Below are positions 1 through 11,932 of a stretch of 64,000 bases of DNA, piece after piece (within the stretch, counting starts at the first letter, position 1; every line of letters begins with the position of its first letter). The stretch comes from Vicia villosa (lineage: Eukaryota; Streptophyta; Magnoliopsida; Fabales; Fabaceae), in assembly GCF_029867415.1 (NCBI RefSeq), contig NW_026705220.1, positions 434,001 through 498,000 on the forward strand. Direction: 5' to 3'. The position numbers and the translations under genes were made by a program. Below the pieces are notes generated by a model, which searched no databases, was not told the origin of the DNA, and saw nothing but the letters and a program-made list of their open reading frames with translations.

Positions 1-50
<50 letters not shown>
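1..50. repeat. AT dinucleotide microsatellite
   Basis: The window opens with an uninterrupted run of AT dinucleotides of about 50 bp. It may continue beyond the left edge. Confidence 0.97.
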
Positions 51-55
<5 letters not shown>

Positions 56-2930
56 AGAAAGGATAATATTAGGTAGAGTACTAGGGGTACTCGAACCCGC
101 TTACAAAAAAGGAACACGAACGCTCTAAACAGAAAATTACTAATCAACTGAAATCTACATTAAGTAAAACACCGAGTTTTTACAAAAATCGTAGAAATTA
201 CACTTGGAATAAGCAATTTCGCCAAAAAAACGACCATCTTCAAACTTCAATTTGATCTCCCATGTGATATGGTTAACGTTGCAATTCCCGCCATTAAATA
301 TTATATCGTTTCTCCTGAGCCATAATAAAGCTTTCATCTTATTCAAGAAAAAATCGAGTATAATGTAAGGACGCACCATGTTTAATTTATTTTTAAATAA
401 AAACTACTTATTCCCTTGGTTTTTATATAATGGAAAAGAAAAACAGTTTAGAACATACTTCGAATCCCAACTAGTTATTGTTGTTTATGTTTTTATTTTT
501 TTATAAGTGTAAACTAAATGATCTATTCCTTCTATTTCTCTAAAATCCGAGGAATAGAATAATTAGATTTTACTATAAAAGCACTCTTTAAATAGATTTT
601 ACTCTAATTCTAACTTATATAGCCGCCTCAAACTCATATACATTATTTTTTAGGATGAATTGCAAGACAGAAAATTTTTCAATATTATATGCTCTTCTAT
701 CTTGAATAAAATATTTTTATACCCTTACAATCTATTTCACATAATGGTGTTGATTGTTGTTGTTGTTTTTTTGAAATAACATTCCTATGTTGTCAATCAA
801 AGAAAATAACTTTATTTTTTTGGTTTAAAATATTGAGAAATTTATTCCTAAACACGGTGTAAACTGCACATGAAAAATGGTGACTGATAAAATTTAAATT
901 GAAACACAACATGTTACTTTCAATCTTTATCATTCACCATTTTTTTCTTGCAACTTATTACCTTGAGGGATTTCCTTATTTTATTTTATTTTTTAATTAA
1001 AAAATACTTTTCTCCTCGGTATTTTAATAAAACCAAGAGGTCATGTTACATAGCTACAACAACGAATCTCTATCCTACATTCATAAATGAACAATGCTCA
1101 GGATATTGCCAAGACATCAATCCACGAAAAACTATTACATTCACCACTATATATTTTATTCTCTTTCTTGTGAAAGCATTTGCTCAATATAATGAAATTT
1201 TTGCTTCAAGTTAAAGAAGGTTGGAAAACTTCTCTAAGATGGATTGTAAGTGCAAAAAATATTCTTGTTTCAAGTTAAAAAAAATAAAGGAGTTCAACCT
1301 TTGAAAAGATTAGAAGTTGGATGATGGATATGCGACAAAATCTGAATTTGTTGTTCTCCAAAAATAACAGCGACGATGATGAATCTTGATGTGTTGTAAT
1401 TAGTGTATTTTAATATTCTGTGTAAACAATGTAATGTTTTAAAAAAATATAGCTTATTCACCCTGGTTTTCTACTGAAATCAAGGGGTAAACATATTTTA
1501 CCTCGGTTTTTGTCAAAATTAATGGGATAATTTAGTGCGATTATTGAAGATATTGATCACCTTCGTCGTCAATTTGATAAGTATCAACGCTCAAGACATT
1601 ATCATTAATGATCTGCGTGAAACATAAAAACTTTCATTATAAGAACATCATGTAGCGCTTGAAACTATCTACATCCACCACTTTAAGGTTTGCAAGTGCA
1701 TTTGCTTGCAAGAGGAGAAAATTATTTGAGTTTAAGTTTGTGTTCTTAAATATTTATTTGAGCAGAAAATCATTCATTTATCTAACTTTTTTTTTTGTTT
1801 TATATTAGAAACAAATGCATACAAAAGCCATAAAGAATATTTGGTACCCAACATTTGATCTACCCCAAATTTTAATGGTTCGAAGATCTAAAATCAGATC
1901 TTCAAGATTCTTTTTTTAATATTTTGTGTAAATAATATAATTTGTAAATAAATTAATTTATTAATATTTTGTGTAAACAATTTAACGAGTATTTTTATAA
2001 AAAAAAAAAATCTATCTTACCCCTTGGTTTTAATGATAAACCGAGACATATGATGCGATAGTTTTGAAAATAATAAAATGAAGATGTTGGAGTTCAAAGT
2101 TATATCAGATAACTTAATCCCTAAGTTATAAATTCACTGAGAAGTAAAGTGTCTGAATTTCATGACGCTCTTCGTTATCTCGCTTTTGTAATTGAGGTTA
2201 AATGTATTTTACGTATAAAATGAAATGTGTTTGTTATGGTAGTGTATGAGATAGAATAAAAAAACAATTTAAAATTATATATTTAATATGACTAGATTAA
2301 TTATTGAATCAGTTGATGTGTAATATATACAACATTCTAACTCTGTTGTCTATGGTATACCACTTCGTCTACTTTTAATTAGTTGTTCGATCCTTCCACT
2401 TTTAATTATATTTGAATTTAAACTCCTTTTCTAGTAACTCTGACGAAATAGGTTCAAGCCATTACATTTGGATTTAAACTCCTTTTCTTGTAACTCTAAC
2501 GAAATAGGTTCAACTCTATACACTTGTGCATATTTTTTAAAGAATCTTTTATACATGGTTTTAAACATGGCCGTTTCAAATAATTTAGAGGTTTTGTTAT
2601 AATTTTAAAATCCGACATTTAATAAAAGAAATGCTTTATTCTAAAGATAGTATAGTACTCTATAAATGATATATGTTAGTATGACTCATCAATAAAAATA
2701 GTTATGAGAAAATTCTAAGCAAAAGATACTTGCAAACGCCAAACTACTTTTTGTCTTAGATCATTTGTCACTAATATTTTCTGTTAAATCATGTTTAAGA
2801 TCAAAATATAGAATCATAGCACTTAGATTATTCAAATCTCGGGAAAAATTAACCGGCTTTAATAGGTAAATAAGTCACCTTACATTGAAGGTCCCCAAAG
2901 AAATAAATTATAAATATTTTACCAAAACTT
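51..2930. other. AT-rich intergenic sequence, no gene seen
   Basis: No reading frame here looks like a known protein. The longest one (948-1214) is short, AT-rich and without family resemblance. The stretch holds homopolymer runs, a GTT-rich run near 750, and several copies of a CCTTGGTTTT / AAACCGAGG-type motif (near 413, 1014, 1459, 1501 and 2020). A module around AATATTYTGTGTAAACAAT occurs near 1412 and 1962. This may be an old, decayed transposable element, but I cannot assign a class. Confidence 0.6.
2413..2526. repeat. 56-bp direct duplication
   Basis: Two tandem copies, starting near 2414 and 2470, share the core AAACTCCTTTTC followed by GTAACTCT and CGAAATAGGTTCAA. They differ at a few positions. 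This looks like a simple local duplication in AT-rich flank. Confidence 0.75.
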
Positions 2931-2934
2931 TGAC

Positions 2935-3066
2935 TCATACAAAATTGGTAGGGAGAACCACGGTTCGATCCCCCACAACTACGATCGGGAGGGGGATGGA
3001 ACCACTTGATGCCAGAACTCGCCCTCGAACCGGACTAAACCGGTGGTATAAAGCAAAAAAAAAAAA
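2935..3066 (+). mobile_element. Probable 5'-truncated tRNA-derived SINE
   Basis: The segment contains GGTTCGATCCC, which fits the RNA polymerase III B-box consensus, followed by a GC-richer body unlike its AT-rich surroundings. It ends in an A-rich tail (AAAGC then about 13 A) at 3053-3066. B box, body and poly(A) tail are the layout of a plant tRNA-derived SINE whose A-box part is missing. No clear target-site duplication was found, so the class is an inference. The open frame across it (2885-3070) is not considered a gene. Confidence 0.5.
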
Positions 3067-3185
3067 TTGATTTTTATAACTAGATCAATTGTAATCATGT
3101 GTTAATTCATATTAATAAGAAAATATAATATTCAAAAACATTATTAAAATTATGATACACTCAAAATTTGGGTGCACTATGTAAG

Positions 3186-3630
3186 TGTTTACGGTGATTT
3201 CCGATAAACAACCGCTAGTCTTCCAAACTATAATAAATATGATTTGGTTACTCGCAGGATCGACTAGATTGATCCTAGGACATAGTCAAACAAAAGGTTT
3301 ATTGATGTGATTTGGTTCAACCTGTTTGTTTTGATTTCAAGAAACTTATGTTCAAATGGTTAATCATTCGATACAACGCTAATTGCATAAGTTAGTATAA
3401 CTTCGAAACATAAATCGTAATAAGAGAAACATGTAAATTGCGAGAAAGTAAATTGCAAGAAAATTAACATGCGAGAATGTAAGTTACAAGAATATTAAAT
3501 TGCAAGAAAAGTAACATGCATGAAATTAAATGACTTTGAATGTAAAGGCATGAACAGGGAAAGAGAAGTAAAGAAATTAAAAGACATTTGATAAACGTAA
3601 ATACACATGTATTCAAATTGATGGTGTCAT
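3186..3630 (-). repeat. 3' LTR of element B, left segment
   Basis: This is the distal part of the minus-strand LTR, starting TGTTTACGG on the plus strand. It matches 34077-34515 with a handful of substitutions. The LTR continues at 22939 after element A. The last five bases (3626-3630, GTCAT) are the target site duplicated by A. Confidence 0.95.
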
Positions 3631-4600
3631 TGTTAGCTGAAGATTTCGTTTCATATTGTTTGTCCTTCGAAGAGGTTGAGAATCGAAGGAAGAGATGGTT
3701 ATTGATGGCCGTCCCTTAAAAAGTAAAAGAATGGCTACTGATGGTCATGCCTCGAAGATACAGACTTCTAAGTTCGTTGAAGATAGTGAACACTGAAAGA
3801 CTAACGAAAGCATATGTCTTCGGGACTTAGACAAAAATTATAAAGTATATATTTAAGTGTTACTACTTAGCGTGTTTTCATAGTGTTTTTACACTGCCAC
3901 GCGTCGAAGACGGACTCAGGCGGGAAGATTTGAAATTCGAAGACAGTATCGTAACTGTCCAAATACAGATGGCTTCGCTGGAAGTTCTGATGAGAAATGT
4001 GGCAGTAGATTAGTGTAGGACCGTTAAGGTCGAAACTAGTATAAATAGGGGTCTTTATGTTAGGATTCCGTGTGTTCATTTTGTACAAATCACTCACATA
4101 TTTACTCAAGTATCAAGTGTTACGAGAAAGAGTTCGCTGAGAAAATGTACGTATGACACCACCATTTTAATACATGTGTATTGTATTTCATTTTCGAATA
4201 CATTTCTGAGTTACTACATTCTATTTATTTCTTGTCATTTACATTCCTGTATCTTTATTTTACTTTCGAATTTACTTTCATGATCATTTACTTTTAAAGT
4301 CCTTAACGTTTCTGCAGTTTAAGATTCTTTATGTTTTAACAATTTTTAAGTTTCATATGTTATGTTATTTATTTTTCTTGTTGAAGTTATAATTACATAT
4401 AACGAAGCAATTACCAAGATTCTTGAATCGAACAATACTCATCGAAGAGGACAAATTACGAATATGATTCAAATAAACATTGATAACAATCTTCTTGACT
4501 ATGTGTCCTAGGATCAATCTAGTCGATCCTGCAAGTAACCAAATCATATTTATTATAGTTTGGAAGACTAGCGGTTGTTTACCGGAAATCACCGTAAACA
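3631..4600 (+). repeat. 5' LTR of element A
   Basis: 970 bp, TG...CA ends, nearly identical to 21964-22933. Contains the TATA box at 4040-4047. Confidence 0.96.
4040..4047 (+). promoter_or_regulatory. TATA box of the 5' LTR of element A
   Basis: TATAAATA followed by GGGG. The same motif sits at 22373-22380 in the 3' LTR and, reversed, at 34626-34633 and 23042-23049 in the LTRs of B. It would start the genomic transcript about 30 bp downstream. Confidence 0.75.
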
Positions 4601-4603
4601 AAT

Positions 4604-4621
4604 TGGCACGCCCAGTGGGAC
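4604..4621 (+). other. Primer-binding site of element A
   Basis: TGGCACGCCCAGTGGGAC lies three bases after the LTR end. It begins with TGG, the complement of a tRNA CCA end. The same 18 bases, reversed, are at 34056-34073 beside the 5' LTR of B. I did not assign the primer tRNA. Confidence 0.85.
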
Positions 4622-4684
4622 AGTGTCACGCGGATTGTTTTAATCAATTGTTTTGTTTTTGTCTAGACAATATCAAGACCTTGT

Positions 4685-6605
4685 ATGAACCTTAGGAACG
4701 GTAAATTAAAAGACAGTGCACAACCGATTCCCAAACGAAGGTACAACAGGAAAATGGCTGTTACGGCCAGTGCAGGGGGTGATCAGGATCCCCTACAAGG
4801 TTCAGGATCAGGAGCGGCAAATTCGACTTCCAGTCAGGGAACACAGAATACGACGGGTCCAAACGGATCGAGACCTGCAGACAATTCCCAGACTGCGCCT
4901 GAAAATACTACAGGACATTCAGGAACTGTTCCAGTTTCGGCATCGACAACTGCACCCTCATCTACAAGTGCAGATGATGTACTGTATCCCTGGACAAACG
5001 CTGCAAACAATTCATTGGGTCAAGGCACAAGTTCTGGCTTCGAATGGAGACCAAATAGTCCATATGGAATGCCATACCCATTCCCATTTGGAACAGACGT
5101 CCGAGGGGCAAGACCTATAAACACCTCAACTCATAATACGACATTTTCACCAAATGTTAGTTCAGTGGGTCGAAGTGGACGCAACACTAATTTTTCTACC
5201 CAAATACCCAATTTCACCACAAATAACCAAGCAGCATTTCGACAAGAAATGGATGCAAGCAACCATGATATGGTAGGGGTTTTGGCCAGAGAACTAACTT
5301 CAGTCTTGAACCCACTAATGGCAAATGTTACTACGAAAAATAGAGAAAACGTAGAAATTTTCCAAAAGATATCATCGCAAATGAATCGAATGGCAGAATT
5401 CATGGGAGTACCACCACCTAAAAGGAAAGACAAACAGCCTGTGAATCAAGAAGAGAGGCCTATTTTGGAACGTGTGCAAGATATGGTTCCCCCACCTAGG
5501 ACGGTTCCTAGGGATATAGGCCCCTCACGAAGGACGGAGTCGTTCGAAAAGACTCCGGTAATTAACTTGGAGGATTCAAGTCAAAGGACCGTCCCCTTTC
5601 GACAAGAAATGGAGGAAGAACGACCCAGATTGAGGATTTTGGGTAGGGACGATCATCCAGATGAGATTGTCTAAAGAGTTAGAAGAGAAAATCTGGCCAC
5701 AGAAAATAATTTAACTGCCATGATAGAAAGGGTTATGGCCAATAATGGCCTTAGTACTGGACTCAGACGTCCAAATTATACATCCCCTATATCAGATTAT
5801 ATCATGCAAACAGAATTGCCTAGGGGAACTAAGGTTCCTAAATTCACAAAATTTTCTGGCGAAACTAATGAGTCAACTGTGGAACATATTGCTAGATATT
5901 TAACAGAAGCAGGAGACTTGGCGGGAAACGAGGATCTAAGGATTAAATATTTCCCTAGTTCGCTGACAAAAAATGCGTTTATTTGGTTCACTACTTTGCC
6001 ACCAAATTCGATAGACGCATGGGCATACTTAGAAAGGTTGTTCCACGAGCAATTCTACATGGGTCAAACTAAGATAAGTCTGAAAGAATTGGCCAGTGTT
6101 AAAAGAAAATTCGCAGAGACAATTGATGACTACTTAAATAGGTTCCGCCTGTTGAAATCAAGATGTTTTACAACGGTTCCGGAACATGAACTCGTCGAAA
6201 TGGCTGCGGGTGGTTTGGATTATTCAATAAGAAAGAAACTAGATACCCAATACCTCAGGGACATGGCCCAATTAGCAGATAGGGTTCGACAGGTCGAACG
6301 CCTGAAGGCGGAAAAAGCTAGGGCAAATAAAAGCTATAAGAAAGAAAGAGTGGCGTACGTCGAAGCCGAGAATGTTGATGAGGAGTCTTTCAATGACTCA
6401 TATAGCCCTGAAGAAGTCGAAATAGACTTGGCTGAATTAAAAGAAGCGCCACCTTATGCTTGCAAATTGTTAAATCCAGCAAATGGAAAAAACCCAGTAG
6501 AAAATGATAAGAATGATAGGTTCCCTAAGAAAACTTATACATTTGACATTACCAAATGTGATGAAATATTTGATTTACTGGTAAAAGATGGCCAAATGAT
6601 ACTAC
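4685..6605 (+). pseudogene. gag of element A, 5' part (nonsense codon, split by element C)
   Basis: Gag forms the particle that packages element RNA. The frame opens at ATG 4685. It has a Gln/Ser/Thr/Pro-rich N-terminal region, a TAA stop at 5672-5674, and then the same frame runs on to the copia insertion. The capsid-like retrotransposon gag domain spans about 5870-6250, with a WFTTLPP motif and a conserved FHEQF segment. In B the codon matching the stop encodes His, so the stop is a later nonsense change. Element C enters at 6606, and the frame resumes at 15601 without a shift once C and one target-site copy are removed. The Tat-lineage assignment is firm. Function is lost in this copy. Confidence 0.9.
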
Positions 6606-7810
6606 TGTTAGAACAAGATTTGTTCTGATCAATTATCTTAGTTTTGATGATAACAATAATATGAATTTTGCTTAAGATAATATGGTACTCTAATCCATTG
6701 CAATTTCCCTTTCAGGAAATATATAAAGAGTACGCATAATTCAGCGCTCAGAAGCTGTGTCTCAAAGGGTTCAGCATGCAACATCAGAACATGGTCTGGC
6801 AAGACATCAAAAGATGGTCGAAGCAGAATTAGAACATGGGTCTATGGAAGCATCAGAAGAACAAGAGAACAGAAGCACTGAAGTTCTGATGGTATCACGC
6901 TCAGAAGCACTTCAAGGTCAGAAGATCAGAAGATGCTATGCACCAAGCTGTTTGACTCTGATGATATTCAAACGTTGTATTCACAAACATCAGATCAGAA
7001 GGAAGTACAAGTGGCAAGCTACGCTGACTGACAAAAGGAACGTTAAAAGCTATTCTAGGCTACGTCAGTAGACACAGCGTGAACAAGGCTCGAGGTAGTT
7101 GACAAAAGCGTATAACATTAAATGCGATGCTGTACGGAACACGCAAAGCATTAAATGCATTCAACGGTCATCTTCTCCAACGCCTATAAATATGAAGTTC
7201 TGATGAGAAGCAAGGTTAACGATTCTGAATAAAAACAACTCAAATTAACTTGCTCAATCGCTGTTCAAAATCAAAACTCAGAATCTTCATCTTCATCAAA
7301 GCTCACTACATTGCTGTTGTAATATATTAGTGAGATTAAGCTTAAACGATTAAGAGAAATATCACAGTTGTGATTATCGCTTTTAAGAAGCATTTGTAAT
7401 ACTCTTAGAATTACATTAAGTTGTAAGGAACTAGAGTGATCGTGTGGATCAGAATACTCTAGGAAGTCTTAGAGGTTATCTAAGCAAGTTGTAACTAGAG
7501 TGATCGTGTGGATCAGTAGACTCTAGAAAAGTCTTAGAGGGTATCTAAGCAGTTGTTCCTGGAGTGATCAGTGTGTGATCAGAAGACTCTGGAAGACTTA
7601 GTTGCTGACTAAGTGGAAAACCATTGTAATCCGTGCGATTAGTGGATTAAATCCTCAGTTGAGGTAAATCATCTCTGCGGGGGTGGACTGGAGTAGTTTA
7701 GTTAACAACGAACCAGGATAAAAATAACTGTGCAATTTATTTTTATCTGTCAAGTTTTTAAAGCTACACTTATTCAAACCCCCCCTTTCTAAGTGTTTTT
7801 CTATCCTTCA
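6606..7810 (+). repeat. 5' LTR of element C
   Basis: 1205 bp, rich in CAGAAG-type motifs. TATA-like TATAAATA lies at 7185-7192. Near 7430-7600 there are three imperfect copies of a segment around CTAGAGTGATCGTGTGGATCAG. The frame at 6757-7071 recurs in the other LTR but is not considered a gene. Confidence 0.95.
7185..7192 (+). promoter_or_regulatory. TATA box in 5' LTR of element C
   Basis: TATAAATA, about 600 bp upstream of the LTR end. The same motif is at 14970-14977 in the 3' LTR. Confidence 0.7.
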
Positions 7811-7812
7811 AT

Positions 7813-7824
7813 TGGTATCAGAGC
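7813..7824 (+). other. Primer-binding site of element C (initiator tRNA-Met)
   Basis: TGGTATCAGAGC, the usual plant Ty1/copia primer site, lies two bases after the LTR end. Confidence 0.93.
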
Positions 7825-7896
7825 GCCGGTTCTAAGGTGCAAGCACTTAACCGTGTTTAGAAAAGATTCAGGAAGAGAAAAACGCTTCAGTAAAAG

Positions 7897-9615
7897 ATGG
7901 TTGATGAAAGTGAAAAGTCTACACCTACACCTGCATCTACATCTGGCTCTGCTGAGCAATACAACGGTAACAATGGTTATACTAGACCGCCGGTATTTGA
8001 TGGTGAAAACTTTGAATACTGGAAAGATAAACTGGAAAGTTACTTTCTTGGTCTAGATGGTGATCTATGGGATCTTCTGATGGATGGTTACAAACATCCA
8101 GTAAATGCCAGTGGCGTAAAGCTGACAAGGCAAGAGATGAATGATGATCAGAAAAAGCTTTTCAGGAATCATCATAAATGCAGAACTGTTTTGCTGAATG
8201 CTATCTCTCATGCTGAGTATGAGAAGATATCTAACAGGGAAACGGCCTATGACATATATGAGTCCTTGAAAATGACTCATGAAGGAAATGCTCAAGTCAA
8301 AGAGACTAAAGCTCTAGCTTTAATCCAGAAGTATGAAGCCTTCAAGATGGAGGATGATGAAGACATTGAAAAGATGTTTTCAAGATTTCAAACTCTTACT
8401 GCTGGATTGAGAGTTCTTGACAAGGGATACACCAAGGCTGATCACGTAAAGAAGATCATCAGAAGCTTACCCAGAAGATGGGGTCCTATGGTGACTGCAT
8501 TCAAGATTGCAAAGAATCTGAATGAAGTTTCTCTGGAAGAGCTTATCAGTGCCTTGAGAAGTCATGAAATAGAGCTGGATGCAAATGAGCCTCAAAAGAA
8601 AGGTAAGTCTATTGCATTAAAATCAAATATCAAGAAATGCACTAACGCTTTTCAGGCTAGAGAAGAAGATCCTGAAGAATCAGAATCTGAAGAAGAAGAT
8701 GAACTGTCTTTGATCTCCAGAAGGCTAAATCAACTCTGGAAGACCAAGCAAAGGAAGTTCAAAGGCTTCAGAAGTTCAAAGAAATTTGAACGTGGAGAAT
8801 CTTCTGATGACAGAAGATTTGACAAGAAGAAGGTCATGTGCTATGAATGCAATGAGCCTGGACACTACAAGAATGAATGTCCAAATCTTCAGAAGGAAAA
8901 TCCCAAGAAGAAGTTTCATAAGAAGAAAGGTCTTATGGCAACCTGGGATGAGTCAGAAGATGATTCAGACTCTGAAGATGAGCAGGCCAACTGTGCGCTG
9001 ATGGCGACAGAAGATGACGGATCAGAATCTACATCAGAATCAGATTCTGAAGAGGTATTTTCTGAACTCACTAGAGATGAATTAGTTTCCGGTCTAACTG
9101 AACTTCTGGAACTCAAGTCTCAGATTAGTCTCAAATACAAAAAGCTGAAAAAACTATTTGAATTTGAAACAAAGAAGCTTGAGTTGGAGAATTCTGAATT
9201 AAAAGAAAAACTTTTAAAATTATCCAATAATGTTGGATCTCCTTCTGATTCAGAACAATCCACTCCTAGTCTAAACCATATTCTGAAAGAATATGATTTA
9301 AGTTTCAGGAAGTTCTTATCTAGAAGTATTGGCAGAAGTCAGCTAGCTTCTATGATATATGCTGTGTCTGGAAACAAAAGAGTTGGCATTGGTTTTGAGG
9401 GTGAAACCCCATACAAACTTGAACCTGTTGATGAAATGAAACTCACATACAAGCCATTGTATGATCAGTTCAAGTATGGCCACTCCCATGACATTAGGCA
9501 CACTTCACATGCTCAAAGTTTTCACATAACACACACCAAAAAGCATGTGACACAACCTAGGAAATATCATGGAACTCACATTAAAAATTATCATGCTGTT
9601 CCTCCTATTGCTTAA
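7897..9615 (+). CDS. Gag polyprotein of element C (Sirevirus)
   Basis: A 572-codon open frame starts at ATG 7897, 86 bp after the LTR. The N-terminus has the copia gag signature (FDGENFEYWKDKLESYF, about residues 30-46). The UBN2-like gag domain follows. A CCHC zinc knuckle CYECNEPGHYKNEC is near residues 315-328. Downstream are acidic Ser/Glu-rich segments and a Lys/Glu-rich coiled coil (about 400-450). The C-terminal tail is His/Lys-rich. The long extension past the zinc knuckle is typical of Sireviruses. The frame ends at TAA 9613-9615, and protease sequence follows after a short linker. Confidence 0.93.
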   Translation: MVDESEKSTPTPASTSGSAEQYNGNNGYTRPPVFDGENFEYWKDKLESYFLGLDGDLWDLLMDGYKHPVNASGVKLTRQEMNDDQKKLFRNHHKCRTVLLNAISHAEYEKISNRETAYDIYESLKMTHEGNAQVKETKALALIQKYEAFKMEDDEDIEKMFSRFQTLTAGLRVLDKGYTKADHVKKIIRSLPRRWGPMVTAFKIAKNLNEVSLEELISALRSHEIELDANEPQKKGKSIALKSNIKKCTNAFQAREEDPEESESEEEDELSLISRRLNQLWKTKQRKFKGFRSSKKFERGESSDDRRFDKKKVMCYECNEPGHYKNECPNLQKENPKKKFHKKKGLMATWDESEDDSDSEDEQANCALMATEDDGSESTSESDSEEVFSELTRDELVSGLTELLELKSQISLKYKKLKKLFEFETKKLELENSELKEKLLKLSNNVGSPSDSEQSTPSLNHILKEYDLSFRKFLSRSIGRSQLASMIYAVSGNKRVGIGFEGETPYKLEPVDEMKLTYKPLYDQFKYGHSHDIRHTSHAQSFHITHTKKHVTQPRKYHGTHIKNYHAVPPIA

Positions 9616-10138
9616 AATGTTAAACCCAAGTTCAATCAGAACTTGAGAAAATCTAACAAGAAAGGACCCAAAAAGATGTGGGTACCTAAGGATAAGATTA
9701 TTCCTATTGCAGATATCCTTGACTGCAAAAAGGACAAAGCACAACATGTCATGGTACCTGGACTCTGGATGCTCACGACACATGACAGGAAGAAGGTCTA
9801 TGTTCCAAGACCTGGTGCTTAAGTCTGGAGGAGAAGTCAAGTTTGGAGGAGATCAGAAGGGCAAGATAATTGGCTCTGGAACTATAAAGTCTGGTAACTC
9901 TTCTTCCATTTCTAATGTAGTTCTTGTAGAAGGATTAACACATAACCTCTTATCTATCAGTCAATTGAGTGACAATGGTTATGATATAATCTTTAATCAA
10001 GAGTCTTGCAAGGCTGTAAATCAGAAGGATGGCTCAATCCTATTTACAGGCAAGAGGAAGAACAACATTTATAAGACAGATCTGCAAGATCTTATGAGTC
10101 AGAAGGTGACTTGTCTTATGTCTGTTTCTGAAGAGTAG
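9616..10138 (+). pseudogene. Protease region of element C pol (frame slip and nonsense codon)
   Basis: The retropepsin motif YLDSGCSRHMTG sits near 9755-9790, with the catalytic Asp in DSG. The protease cleaves the Gag-Pol precursor. Gag-like linker sequence upstream is in the gag frame, but the DSG motif is in the next frame, so there is a slip near 9745-9755. The motif ILFTGKRKNNIYK follows. The frame ends at TAG 10136-10138, directly before the WVWHRRLGHAS integrase-linker motif in the same frame, so this is a nonsense change and not a natural end. Confidence 0.88.
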
Positions 10139-11452
10139 TGGGTCTGGCACAGAAGATTAGGTCATGCTAGTTTGAGAAAGATTTCTCAGATTAACAAACT
10201 GAATCTGGTCAGAGGACTCCCTAATCTGAAATTCAAATCAGATGCTCTTTGTGAAGCATGTCAGAAGGGCAAGTTCTCCAAACCTGCATTCAAGTCCAAG
10301 AATGTTGTTTCTACCTCAAGGCCATTAGAACTCTTGCACATTGATCTGTTTGGCCCAGTCAAAACAGCATCTGTCAGAGGGAAGAAATATGGATTAGTCA
10401 TCGTAGATGATTATAGCCGCTGGACATGGGTGAAATTCTTGAAACACAAGGATGAGACTCATTCAGTGTTCTTTGATTTCTGCATTCAGATTCAATCTGA
10501 AAAGGAGTGTAAAATCATAAAGGTTAGAAGTGATCATGGTGGTGAATTTGAGAACAGATCCTTTGAAGAATTCTTCAAAGAGAATGGCATTGCCCATGAT
10601 TTCTCTTGTCCTAGAACTCCACAGCAAAATGGAGTTGTAGAACGAAAGAATAGGACTCTACAAGAAATAGCCAGAACCATGATCAATGAAACCAATATGG
10701 CTAAGCATTTCTGGGCAGAAGCAATAAACACTGCATGCTATATTCAGAATAGAATCTCTATCAGACCTATTCTAAATAAGACTCCTTATGAATTGTGGAA
10801 GAATAGAAAGCCCAACATTTCATATTTCCATCCTTTTGGATGTGTATGCTTTATTCTGAACACTAAAGATCATCTTGGTAAGTTTGATTCCAAAGCACAA
10901 AAATGTTTCCTTCTTGGATATTCTGAACGCTCAAAAGGCTACAGAGTATACAATACTGAAACATTGATTGTAGAAGAATCAATCAATATCAGGTTTGATG
11001 ATAAGCTTGGTTCTGAAAAACCAAAGCAGTTTGATAATTTTGCAGATTGTGATATTGATATATCAGAAGTTGTTGAGCCAAGAAGCAACGCATCAGAAGC
11101 AGAGCTTCTCAGAAGCAAAGAATCGGAAGATCAAGTATCAGCTTCTCTGGAGAATCTAAGCATTTCTGAAGAACCATCTGTCAGAAGATCATCCAGACTC
11201 ATCTCTGGTCATTCAGAAGATGTCATTCTTGGAAAGAAGGATGATCCAATCAGAACAAGAGCATTCCTTAAGAACAATGCAGACTGTCAATTAGGTCTTG
11301 TATCTTTGATCGAGCCAACTTCTGTTGATCATGCTCTAGAAGATCCAGACTGGATAATTGCTATGCAAGAAGAATTGAATCAGTTTACAAGGAATGATGT
11401 TTGGGATCTTGTTCTTAGACCAGATGGATTCAATATAATTGGTACAAAATGA
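10139..11452 (+). pseudogene. Integrase of element C, with vestigial start of RT
   Basis: The frame continues with the GAG-pre-integrase motif WHRRLGH, then CEACQKGK (zinc-binding Cys pair). The catalytic core follows with LHIDLFGPV, VRSDHGGEFEN and NGVVERKNRT (DDE residues). The integrase C-terminal part contains FHPFGCVCF and KCFLLGYS. The frame reaches the first RT block (WIIAMQEELNQF, NDVWDLV) and stops at TGA 11450-11452, where a Trp codon is expected. Only a few more RT codons remain. The palm (YVDD-type motif) and RNase H are absent. Confidence 0.92.
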
Positions 11453-11932
11453 GTCTTCAGAAACAAGCCCAGAATTAGAAGATGAGAAGTTCTTATATAT
11501 GGGTATCTTCTGAAATGAAATTTTTTTTTAAGAAGTTCTGATTAAAATCAATTAGAAATTGTGATTCAGTTACTACTAACGTTTCATTGTCTAAGTTGAT
11601 TCAGAATCTCTTTAAAAGCAAAACAGATGTAACTGGCTATCCAGATGGTAAACACGTGTTCACTACTCCTGGACAAGCGTGCGTGCAGTTGAGGGGAAGT
11701 CTACTTAGGTAACTGTGCAAATCACGTCTTTTGTCTTTATTATCTCTCCTCATGTCACGTAACATTAAATGCTTTTCATCATTAACTCCCTTTCAGTTTT
11801 CTTTTTATATTCTTCAAACGTTTCTTTTCCCTCTTATATTTCTCTCACTTTGCATTCAGTTTCTTTTTCGTTCTCTCTCTCTTTGCATTCATATCATAAA
11901 CCCTAGCAGTTTCCAATATCTGAAAATCCATC
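11453..11932 (+). other. RT/RNase H deletion scar and leader of the extra ORF of element C
   Basis: About ten codons after the stop still resemble RT, then the sequence becomes AT-rich non-coding DNA. Most RT/RNase H coding sequence expected here is missing. The stretch 11740-11932 is pyrimidine-rich with CTCTCTCT runs and potential splice acceptors (TTGCATTCAG, CCCTAGCAG). It resembles a plant 5' leader for the ORF at 11933. Confidence 0.75.

Noticed and set aside
948..1214. 88-codon frame in the left flank
   Set aside because: AT-rich, no domain, no start context or neighbour that supports it.
6757..7071. 104-codon frame in both LTRs of C
   Set aside because: It lies upstream of the TATA box of the LTR, has no domain, and conservation between the LTRs follows from their common origin.
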